25,104 bases of DNA, taken from NCBI RefSeq assembly GCF_028207065.1, contig NZ_JAQLFP010000032.1, forward strand, positions 1-25,104, read 5' to 3'. The position numbers and the translations under genes are program-made. The DNA comes from Collinsella aerofaciens (GTDB taxonomy: Bacteria > Actinomycetota > Coriobacteriia > Coriobacteriales > Coriobacteriaceae). How positions within the stretch are numbered: the first letter of the stretch is position 1; every line of letters starts with the position of its first letter. Shown in pieces: positions 1 through 6,756 of the stretch. The notes beneath the pieces were generated by a model. The model worked only from the letters and a program-made list of their open reading frames with translations. It was not told the DNA's origin and ran no database searches.

Positions 1-15
1 GGGCATTTTTGCCCC
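1..15 (-). terminator. possible terminator hairpin after echF
   Basis: The first 15 bases form a short inverted repeat (GGGCA/TGCCC around a T-rich loop). On the minus strand this would be a hairpin about 40 nt past the echF stop. The window ends before any T-run could be seen, so its role as the operon terminator is a guess. Confidence 0.3.
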
Positions 16-56
16 GCCGGCCCCTATTCCAGCGCTATACCAGCCCCATTCCAGCG

Positions 57-398
57 CTACTCCGGCTTGGTTTCTACCGTGGGGGTCTTGTCCGCCGCGA
101 CTGGAGTGCGCGCGGTGTCCATAGTCAGGCAGTGCTTGGGGCAGCTTTCGATGCACTCGCCGCACACCACGCAGGCGTACGGGTCAATCGACCAGGTGCC
201 GCCCTTGCGATCGACCGAAAGCGCGCCCGCCGGGCAGCGACGCGCGCACATGCCGCAGCAGATGCACACATCCATGTCATTGACGATATGCCCGCGCAAG
301 CGCTCGGGTGCCGTCAGCCCCTCCTGCGGATAGCACACCGTAACCGGCTGCTTGACCATAGAGCCCAAGGCCGTCTTGGCAAATGTCAGCAAACTCAT
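57..398 (-). CDS. echF: Ech-type hydrogenase ferredoxin-like subunit (EchF/NuoI-like)
   Basis: A small two-cluster 4Fe-4S protein of 113 aa and the last gene of the hydrogenase operon. Two classic ferredoxin motifs are visible: CICCGMCARRCP (about residues 45-56) and CVVCGECIESCP (about 76-87). Each is CxxCxxCxxxCP, so it binds two [4Fe-4S] clusters. In Ech, Hyc and complex I this subunit passes electrons from ferredoxin to the small hydrogenase subunit on the cytoplasmic face. The Shine-Dalgarno region overlaps the stop codon of echE 8 nt upstream, which implies translational coupling. The C-terminal 25 residues are Ala/Thr/Pro-rich and outside the conserved fold. Family membership is very secure; the name echF rests on operon order. 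Confidence 0.9.
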   Translation of the reverse strand: MSLLTFAKTALGSMVKQPVTVCYPQEGLTAPERLRGHIVNDMDVCICCGMCARRCPAGALSVDRKGGTWSIDPYACVVCGECIESCPKHCLTMDTARTPVAADKTPTVETKPE

Positions 399-405
399 GC
401 CGCGC

Positions 406-1494
406 CTACCTTTCCGTGCAGCTAATGCAGGGGTCGATGGTCAGGATAATCATGGGCACGTTGGCAATGAGCACGCCCTGCAGCGCATGCGTCAGACCCG
501 CCAGGTTTTGCGACGTCGGCGTGCGCACGCGGAAACGGTCCAGGTTCTTGGTGCCGTTGCCGCGCACATAGTAATACGCCTCGCCACGCGGCTGCTCAAT
601 CACAACCTCGCCGCGCGCGCCGTCGGCCGGCGTGAGCTTGGTACGCCCACCGATACCGTCGTGCGGAATCTTGCCCACAAGCTCCTTGATGATGTCCATA
701 GCCTGCGTGACCTCGGCGCAACGCACCTGGCAGCGGGCATAGCAGTCGCCATCGGTAGCGACAATTGGCTCAAACGCAGCCAGATCCGCATAGGCGCCGT
801 CGCCAAACATGCGCACGTCATAGTCCACGCCCGAGGCGCGCCCAAACGGGCCGACCATCGAAAGCTCCAGCGCGTCCTTCTTGCTGATCACGCCCACGCC
901 GTGCAGGCGCTCGCCGCAGCTGTCGTCGTCCAAAAACGTATGCACCAGGGCCTCGTAGTCGGGACGCATGGCATCGAGCGTCTGGACAATACCCGCCAGC
1001 TCGGAGTCCTCGATATCGTGCTTAAGGCCGCCGATCTCATTGATCGACAGAATCACGCGGCCGCCGCACGTGCTCTCAAAGATCTTGAGAATCTGCTCGC
1101 GCAGGGTCCACGAACGATAGAACAGCGCCTCAAAGCCAAAGGCATCGGCGAGCAGGCCCAGCCACAGCAGGTGCGAGTGAATGCGCGAAAGCTCGTGCAA
1201 AATGGTGCGGATATACTGCACGCGCCCGGGCACCTCGATGCCGAGCATGCGCTCGCAGGCGCTGGCATAGCCGTAACTGTGGCCCACGGCGCAGATGCCG
1301 CAGATGCGCTCGGCGATGTAGCCAAACTGATGCATGTCGCGCTTTTCGGTGAGCTTCTCGAGTCCGCGGTGCACAAAGCCGATCTGCGGAATTGCCTCGA
1401 GAACGCGGTCGTCCTCGATCACCAGGTCCAGATGAAGCGGCTCGGGCAGCACCGGGTGCTGCGGGCCAAACGGAATAACGGAGCGATGTGCCAT
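406..1494 (-). CDS. echE: NiFe-hydrogenase large (catalytic) subunit, Ech type
   Basis: Group 4 NiFe-hydrogenase catalytic subunit, 362 aa. Both nickel-binding cysteine pairs are present: RICGICAVGH (about residues 62-71) and DPCISC near the C-terminus. This distinguishes it from the related complex I subunit NuoD, which has lost them, so the protein should bind the NiFe(CN)2CO centre and reduce protons or oxidise H2. The protein stops only three residues (TER) after the last nickel cysteine, so there is no C-terminal peptide for a HycI/HyaD-type protease to remove. It starts 6 nt after the echD stop and lies in the order A/B-C-D-E-F known for ech operons. Expected location is the cytoplasmic arm of a membrane complex. 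Confidence 0.93.
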   Translation of the reverse strand: MAHRSVIPFGPQHPVLPEPLHLDLVIEDDRVLEAIPQIGFVHRGLEKLTEKRDMHQFGYIAERICGICAVGHSYGYASACERMLGIEVPGRVQYIRTILHELSRIHSHLLWLGLLADAFGFEALFYRSWTLREQILKIFESTCGGRVILSINEIGGLKHDIEDSELAGIVQTLDAMRPDYEALVHTFLDDDSCGERLHGVGVISKKDALELSMVGPFGRASGVDYDVRMFGDGAYADLAAFEPIVATDGDCYARCQVRCAEVTQAMDIIKELVGKIPHDGIGGRTKLTPADGARGEVVIEQPRGEAYYYVRGNGTKNLDRFRVRTPTSQNLAGLTHALQGVLIANVPMIILTIDPCISCTER

Positions 1495-1499
1495 GGACC

Positions 1500-2219
1500 T
1501 TACGCCTCCTTTTTCTGCTTGTCGCGGACGACCTTGGCGGCAAGCGCTGCGCGGACCTTGGCCGCTTTCTCGGGATCCATGGCGGCGAGCTTTGCCTCCA
1601 TCTCGGCGGCTTTAAGTGCGGCCTTGGCCGCGGCCTCGTCATGCTGAGCATCGGAGCCGGCAGCCGCAGCGGGCCGAGCGACGGCGGCGCCCGCGGCATC
1701 ACCAGCGCCCGCGGCGCCCTCCCCTGCAGCAGCCGCAGCAGCGGCGGCCTTCTCGGCCGCGGCCTTGCGCGCCTTGGCCTCGGCAGCGGCACGGACCTTC
1801 ATGGCTTTCTCTCGCGCAGCCTTCACCTCGGGCGTGATAACGCTCATGGGCTCGGCAGTCGAGACCTGGTAGAAAAAGCCCTTAAAGTCGATCTGCATAT
1901 CGGTGATGGCAAGACCGAATAGGTCGTGCGCTTCGTTTTCAAACGGGAATACCGCCGGATAGTACGAGCTGATGGACGGAATCTCCTGGTACTGATCAAT
2001 TCCCTCAACCACCAGGTTCTCGATCGCATAGCTGCCGTCCTGCGCAATATGCTCCTGAGCAGCACGAACGTTGATAAACGTATAGACCAGGCGATACGAT
2101 CCGTCGTCCACACAGCGCTCGGCGTGCATCTGCACAAAGCGGGCACCGGCGCCCTTGAGCGCCTGGACATGCGACAGAAGCTCGTCGAGCCCAACGGTGG
2201 TATAGATAGCCTTTTGCAT
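1500..2219 (-). CDS. echD: Ech-type hydrogenase 30-kDa-like subunit with Ala-rich tail (EchD/NuoC-like)
   Basis: The first 125 or so residues match the NuoC/30-kDa subunit fold; the diagnostic stretch is FPFENEAHDLFGL (about 93-105), equivalent to the signature in complex I and Ech. It is a structural subunit of the peripheral arm with no cofactor. The start ATG overlaps the echC stop (TAATG), a sign of translational coupling. The remaining 110 or so residues are unusual: a low-complexity Ala/Lys/Glu-rich tail with long alanine runs and alternating charges, predicted by eye to be a long helix or coiled coil. Ech EchD proteins are usually only about as long as the conserved part, so the tail is an added element of unknown role. 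Confidence 0.85.
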   Translation of the reverse strand: MQKAIYTTVGLDELLSHVQALKGAGARFVQMHAERCVDDGSYRLVYTFINVRAAQEHIAQDGSYAIENLVVEGIDQYQEIPSISSYYPAVFPFENEAHDLFGLAITDMQIDFKGFFYQVSTAEPMSVITPEVKAAREKAMKVRAAAEAKARKAAAEKAAAAAAAAGEGAAGAGDAAGAAVARPAAAAGSDAQHDEAAAKAALKAAEMEAKLAAMDPEKAAKVRAALAAKVVRDKQKKEA

Positions 2220-2836
2220 TACTCGGCCTCCTTTGCAGCGACGGGCGTCTCAGCAGGTGCGTCGCCAGCAGCGGGTGCGGCGGGCTTCCCGGCAGGCGCG
2301 TCACCGGCACCGTCAGTCCCGGCCCCCGCAGCCACAAACCCGTCCTCGCCCAGCTCAACGCCACCGTCCCAGGTAGCGGCACCGCCCACGGTAAGCGGAT
2401 CGCCGCCGGCGCGCATCACGGCCTCCTTCTGGTCCAAGATGCCGCACGCCTCCACGATGGCATCGATCACGGTCTCGGGGCGAATGGCGCATCCGGGCGC
2501 GTACACGTCCACGGGAATCGCGCGGTCCACGCCGCCGATCACGTTGTAGGCATCGCGGAACACGCCGCCCGAGCACGCGCAGATACCGCAGGCCACCACG
2601 CACTTGGGCTCGAGCATCTGGTTGTAAATCTGGCGCACGACAGGCAAGTTCTGAGCGTTGACCGAGCCCGTCACCAAAAAGATGTCCGCATGCTTGGGGT
2701 TGCCGGTATTGACCACGCCAAAGCGCTCCGCATCGAACAGCGGCGTGAGCGAGGCCAGCACCTCGATATCGCATCCGTTGCAGCTCGAGCCGTCGTAATG
2801 AATAACCCACGGCGAGCGCGACATTTTATGATCCAT
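2219..2836 (-). CDS. echC: Ech-type hydrogenase small subunit (EchC/NuoB-like)
   Basis: Small electron-transfer subunit of 205 aa that pairs with the large subunit. It carries CNGCDIE (about residues 19-25), CGICACSGG (about 82-90) and APGCAIRPE (about 113-121). These supply the cysteines of the proximal [4Fe-4S] cluster as in NuoB, HycG and EchC. The start at 2836 has an AGGAGG 8 nt upstream that overlaps the stop region of the preceding fused membrane gene. After the conserved domain, about 55 residues are Ala/Gly/Pro-rich and probably disordered; such a tail is absent from short EchC proteins and parallels the tail on EchD. Function and position in the complex are well supported; the tail has no known role. 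Confidence 0.92.
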   Translation of the reverse strand: MDHKMSRSPWVIHYDGSSCNGCDIEVLASLTPLFDAERFGVVNTGNPKHADIFLVTGSVNAQNLPVVRQIYNQMLEPKCVVACGICACSGGVFRDAYNVIGGVDRAIPVDVYAPGCAIRPETVIDAIVEACGILDQKEAVMRAGGDPLTVGGAATWDGGVELGEDGFVAAGAGTDGAGDAPAGKPAAPAAGDAPAETPVAAKEAE

Positions 2837-2848
2837 GGATGCCGCCTC

Positions 2849-5731
2849 CTAAATAAACACGTCGACGAGGATGGGCATAAGGTTGAGCAGGCCAAACACC
2901 AGCGCCACGCCCCAGCCGAGCTTAAAGCAGCTGCGCCAGGTGCTGCGTGCGAAGGTGTTGTCGATCAGCACCTCGACAAAATACGTCGCGGCCATCACGA
3001 CCAGGGCTACGACCCAGCTCACCGGGTTGTCCCAAACAAAGAACATGCCCACCCACATCAAAAACAGCACGGTCTCGCACCAGTGCATAAGGGTCATCTT
3101 GGCCAGCGTGCCGCCGCTCATCTCGGTGGCGACGCCCTGGACAATCTCCTGATGCGCGTGATGCGAGTACGAAAGGTCAAACGGCGACTTGCGTAGCTTG
3201 ATGGTGAGCACCGCAAGCAGCGCCAGGAAAATGGGCGCACTGTACACGATGATGGGCGCCGACTGCCCGGTCACGGCGATGGAATCGAAGCTATCGGTGG
3301 CGAGATACAGACCCACGCTCATCAGCAGAACGGCGGGCTCGTAGCTCATAACCTGCAGCAGCTCGCGATCGGCGCCGACCTGCGCAAACGGGCTTTGCGT
3401 CGAGGCGGACGCCAGCACCACAAAGATCGCGGCGAGCGTCACCATAAAAGCGCACAGCAGCGTGTTGGAGCCCGACACAAAGATGCCGCCGCCCACGACG
3501 GTAAAGATGAGCGCGCACGCCATATAGGTATCGTCCATGGTGTTTACGCTGGCAGGGGCCTTGCGCAGCAGCTTGGCAACGTCGTAGAAGGGCTGCAGCA
3601 GGCGCGGGCCCACGCGGCCCTGCATGCGAGCCGAAAGTTTGCGGTCGATGCCGTCGATCAAGCCGCCCGCAAGCGGCGCCAGCAAGGCAAACGCCACGGT
3701 GCCAATAAAGATGCCCACGACGCCCGAACCTTCGAAATACTTGCCGCGCAGCACCGAGGGCGCGCTCATGGCAAGCCGCTCGGGCCCAATCCATGCGCAA
3801 CACAGCAGCGCAAACAAGATAATGCTGCAGCATACGACGCTACCCGCGGGGCCAATACGCTTCTCGCCAAGGGCGTCCTCCGAGTACCAATTGCGCTTTT
3901 CGGCCTTCACCTCGTGTCCCATCGAGCCGCGGAAATGGCGATATTTGTCGGTTCCCACGCCCGAAAGGTACACGTTGACGTGCGGTTTGTTGCTCACGCG
4001 GAATGACGTCAGCAGCACCACGGCGATAAAAGCCACGATAACCACCATCAGATACATGGCGTCCTTGCCAATAACGTACGGCACGCGGCCAAACACCATG
4101 GCCAAGTAAGGCGACACCAGACCGCTCGAGATAACCGGAAACGCCACGCAGCACAGAATCAGCAGCGCGGCGATGGTGTTGAGGGCCATCCATTCGGTCT
4201 TATGGACATTGACCTCAACGTTTTGAGCCGTGGGGTCGACGCCCGAAAGCTTGGCAAGCCACTTGCCCCAGAAGTAAAACGTCGCGGCCGAGCCAAAGGC
4301 AAGCACCATGATCATGAGCACGTTGCCGGTCTGCGCAAACGCCACCAGGGCGCCCCACTTGGACACGAGCATGCCAAACGGCGCCACAAACATGCCCATA
4401 ATGCCCAGCATCATCAGACGCGTCAGGTGCGGCATGCGGCTGAACATGCCGTCCATGTCCTCGATATTGCGGCTGCCGATATGATGCTCGGCCGTGCCCA
4501 CGCACAGGAACAGCAGCGACTTGGCCACCGTGTGGAACAAGATCAGGAAGATGGCCGCCCATACGGCCTCGGGCGCGCCGACACCCAAGCAGGCACTGAT
4601 GAGGCCCAAGTTGGAAATGGTGGAGTACGCGAGCACGCGTTTGGCGTTGCTCTGCGAGATGGCCATGAGTGCAGCGAGCAAAAACGTGATGGCACCCACA
4701 CTCGTGACCATAAAGCCGGTCACGGGGTAGATGGCATAGAGTGGGCTCAGCTTGACCATCAGGAACACGCCGGCTTTGACCATGGTTGACGAGTGCAGCA
4801 GGGCGCTCGTGGGAGTGGGTGCAACCATGGCACCCAACAGCCAAGTGTGGAACGGCATCTGTGCGGCCTTGGTGAGCGCGGCGAGCGACAACAGGATGAC
4901 CGGCATCACCAGCAGCGCGGACTGCGCGGTTCCGGTGCCGGAAAGCTCGATCATGCCCGAGATGGTCAGCGGCATGCCGTTAACGTGCAGATACATAAGT
5001 CCGGCCAAAAACGCGATGCCGCCCAGCATGTTGAGGATGATTTGGGTAAAGGCGTTCTTGATGGCCTCGGGCGTACGCGTGTAGCCAATCATAAGGAACG
5101 AACACACGGTGGTGATTTCCCAGCCGCAGAACAGCCACTCAAGGTTGTCGCTCGTCACGATGACGAACATGGCCGAGAGGAACAGGAACATGAGCGCCAG
5201 GAACTGCGGGCGACGGTCGGGCGCGGTCTGCCCGCGCAGCGCGGCCTCGTGCTCGTCATGGGCCTGGAAGTCCTTCATGTAGCCCAGGGCATACAAGCAG
5301 ATTAGACTGCCAACGATGCCGACGGCGAGGACCATGATCACGCTCATGTAGTCCAGGTAGAGTGGCGTTGCCGTGACGGCTTCGGCCGCGGGCAGCGTCA
5401 TGGCTGCAAAGGCGAGCGAGCCCACCAGCTGGACTATGCCGAGCACCGTGGTGAGCGCGTTCCTATATTTGTACGCGTTGTACAGGATGACAGCGCACAG
5501 GATGACGTCGATAACGGAACTGATGATCGAGAGCACATGCGAGGTGCCGGGGGCAACCTCAAAGCTCTGCGGACCCGTGCCAAAAAACATGACGGCGACT
5601 ACAACTGTCACCGCCATAATAATGCCGGAGCCTATGAGCCCCGCCGCATCGCGGGCGCGGTCACCGCGCGCGAGCAGCATGCCCAGCGCCGGTACCAGCG
5701 GAAACAGGGTAAGGAAATACAGTAGCGTCAT
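2849..5731 (-). CDS. fused membrane subunit of Ech-type hydrogenase: EchA (NuoL-like) + EchB (NuoH-like)
   Basis: One 960-aa polypeptide carries two subunits that are normally separate. Residues 1 to about 600 are an antiporter-like proton/ion-pump domain (NuoL/HyfB/EchA family), with many membrane helices and the hallmark around KAAQMPFHTWL and PTPTSALLHSS, including the conserved Lys. A cytoplasmic, charged linker of about 50 residues follows. Residues from about 640 to 960 are a NuoH/HycD/EchB-type anchor, shown by LSARMQGRVGPRLLQP, RELLQVMSYEP and the SPFD and EIVQG segments. The frame is open throughout with no internal stop, so this is a true fusion, not a sequencing artefact I can detect. 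It is the first gene of the operon; echC follows 12 nt later. It would couple H2 chemistry to ion translocation across the cytoplasmic membrane. Confidence 0.92.
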   Translation of the reverse strand: MTLLYFLTLFPLVPALGMLLARGDRARDAAGLIGSGIIMAVTVVVAVMFFGTGPQSFEVAPGTSHVLSIISSVIDVILCAVILYNAYKYRNALTTVLGIVQLVGSLAFAAMTLPAAEAVTATPLYLDYMSVIMVLAVGIVGSLICLYALGYMKDFQAHDEHEAALRGQTAPDRRPQFLALMFLFLSAMFVIVTSDNLEWLFCGWEITTVCSFLMIGYTRTPEAIKNAFTQIILNMLGGIAFLAGLMYLHVNGMPLTISGMIELSGTGTAQSALLVMPVILLSLAALTKAAQMPFHTWLLGAMVAPTPTSALLHSSTMVKAGVFLMVKLSPLYAIYPVTGFMVTSVGAITFLLAALMAISQSNAKRVLAYSTISNLGLISACLGVGAPEAVWAAIFLILFHTVAKSLLFLCVGTAEHHIGSRNIEDMDGMFSRMPHLTRLMMLGIMGMFVAPFGMLVSKWGALVAFAQTGNVLMIMVLAFGSAATFYFWGKWLAKLSGVDPTAQNVEVNVHKTEWMALNTIAALLILCCVAFPVISSGLVSPYLAMVFGRVPYVIGKDAMYLMVVIVAFIAVVLLTSFRVSNKPHVNVYLSGVGTDKYRHFRGSMGHEVKAEKRNWYSEDALGEKRIGPAGSVVCCSIILFALLCCAWIGPERLAMSAPSVLRGKYFEGSGVVGIFIGTVAFALLAPLAGGLIDGIDRKLSARMQGRVGPRLLQPFYDVAKLLRKAPASVNTMDDTYMACALIFTVVGGGIFVSGSNTLLCAFMVTLAAIFVVLASASTQSPFAQVGADRELLQVMSYEPAVLLMSVGLYLATDSFDSIAVTGQSAPIIVYSAPIFLALLAVLTIKLRKSPFDLSYSHHAHQEIVQGVATEMSGGTLAKMTLMHWCETVLFLMWVGMFFVWDNPVSWVVALVVMAATYFVEVLIDNTFARSTWRSCFKLGWGVALVFGLLNLMPILVDVFI

Positions 5732-5759
5732 ACCATCACTCCCCCATGCTAAAACGCTG

Positions 5760-5786
5760 CAATTGTTTAACGTTATAGCTCAATTG
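5760..5786 (-). promoter_or_regulatory. candidate operator/promoter region of the ech operon
   Basis: Between the hydrogenase operon and the upstream gene, two self-palindromic CAATTG hexamers (5760-5765, 5781-5786) flank another palindrome, AACGTT (5769-5774). On the minus strand a -10-like TATAAC lies inside. The nested symmetry about 30-55 bp before the echAB start suggests a binding site for a dimeric regulator, but no regulator is recognised and no good -35 was found. Confidence 0.35.
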
Positions 5787-5911
5787 AGGAGTAGCGGCGG
5801 CGGGTTTTCGGTCAACTGGGGAGTTTTAGGCGTACGGGGTAAGGGCACGCCCGCATTGGAGCAGAGGGGCGGCAAGAAAAATGCGCCCCTGTGGGTGCAC
5901 CATCCCGTTTG

Positions 5912-6316
5912 CTATTCCGCCTTTTTAACGCGCGGCTTGCGACCGCGCGGCTTATCGACCAGTGCGGACTCACCGCTCTCGCGGTACTGACGGCACCAAG
6001 CCTTGACCGAAGACTCGCTAGGAATCTTGTGCTTGATCATGGCCTCGCGAACCGTTAAGCCGTTTTCCAAGCGGTCCTTGACCACGGCGAGCTTAACTTC
6101 GTACGAATAGGTGTGATGATGCGAACCGGCGTTGAGAACGGCGTCGGCACCGCCCACGGCATATGCGCGGGCCCACTGACGAGCCGTGGCCTGGGGAATG
6201 CCGAGCTCCGCGGCGAGGGCGCGATGACCGACCCCCTCTTGGAGGACCTCGACGGCGCGCTGCCTAACCTCGGGCGCATGCGTGCGAGTCCTTGTTGCTT
6301 CCGACATACCTGCCAC
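5912..6316 (-). CDS. orphan helix-turn-helix protein related to IS3-type transposase OrfA
   Basis: 134 aa with two successive helix-turn-helix units: one around residues 20-50 (ALAAELGIPQATARQWARAY) and one around 75-112 (TVREAMIKHKIPSESSVKAW). A basic tail RGRKPRVKK follows. This double-HTH plan and the ending GESALVDKPRGRKPR resemble the OrfA DNA-binding half of IS3/IS150 transposases. However, no OrfB/integrase domain and no terminal inverted repeats lie on either side. It could be a solo remnant or a domesticated DNA-binding protein. The start used is GTG at 6316, with AAGG 7 nt upstream; an ATG at 6307 has a poorly spaced site. A good promoter precedes it at 6358-6386, which argues that it is expressed. 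Confidence 0.7.
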   Translation of the reverse strand: MAGMSEATRTRTHAPEVRQRAVEVLQEGVGHRALAAELGIPQATARQWARAYAVGGADAVLNAGSHHHTYSYEVKLAVVKDRLENGLTVREAMIKHKIPSESSVKAWCRQYRESGESALVDKPRGRKPRVKKAE

Positions 6317-6357
6317 TTCTTAGCCTTAACCGTTAATCTGCTTTCTTACGTGCATGT

Positions 6358-6386
6358 TAGATAGTAGCATTTTGCTGTTTGCTCAA
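6358..6386 (-). promoter_or_regulatory. sigma-70-like promoter of the HTH gene
   Basis: On the minus strand, TTGAGC (6386-6381), a 17-nt spacer and TATCTA (6363-6358) make a near-consensus promoter about 40 nt before the start at 6316. The surrounding DNA is AT-rich compared with the genes. Read by eye; no start site is mapped. Confidence 0.5.
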
Positions 6387-6640
6387 AGCAGTTAATTAAA
6401 ATAGACGCGGCGTTATCTGGGCATTTGGCACCAATTTACGACATTTCTTTATCGATTATTTACGCTGGTAGCTGACTCGCAGCCAATCGTCATTCGCCTG
6501 TCAACAAAATTGACACCTCTTTATGTCCTTTGCTATAGCGGATATGATTATTAACCCCTCCCCCAATAATTTTGAGTAATCGGCAAGGCAGTAGACGTCC
6601 TTACTCCTCATGATTACCGCGCATTACCATCCACCGGAGC
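6387..6640. other. AT-rich intergenic spacer
   Basis: About 250 nt between the HTH gene's promoter and the terminator of the flavoenzyme gene. Apart from the promoter-like element at 6510-6539 I see no coding frame with a ribosome binding site, no repeat shared with the rest of the window and no tRNA-like fold. It is clearly richer in A and T than its surroundings. Confidence 0.5.
6510..6539 (+). promoter_or_regulatory. promoter-like element with no downstream gene on the same strand
   Basis: A perfect -35 TTGACA (6510-6515) lies 18 nt before TATAGC (6534-6539). The -35 is also the right arm of an inverted repeat, TGTCAA-N5-TTGACA (6499-6515), which could be an operator. No recognisable plus-strand gene follows before the minus-strand flavoenzyme gene, so it would drive an untranslated or antisense RNA if active. 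Confidence 0.3.
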
Positions 6641-6681
6641 AAAACAAAAAGGGCGGGGCCTGCTGCGCTTGCAGGCCCCGC
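6641..6681 (-). terminator. intrinsic terminator of the flavoenzyme gene
   Basis: A perfect 11-bp stem (6653-6663 with 6671-6681) and a 7-nt loop are followed, in minus-strand sense, by TTTTTGTTTT (6650-6641). It lies about 75 nt past the stop at 6757, as expected for a single-gene transcript. Confidence 0.88.
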
Positions 6682-6756
6682 ACCGGTTGACACCCGACGG
6701 GACACAGCCGGGCGAGGCGGATCCGTGCTACCGCCCCGCCTGGCCGCGATGTTCAA

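Noticed and set aside
352..1647. Long plus-strand open frame opposite the hydrogenase large subunit
   Set aside because: It is a shadow frame produced by high GC; the minus-strand protein has all catalytic motifs.
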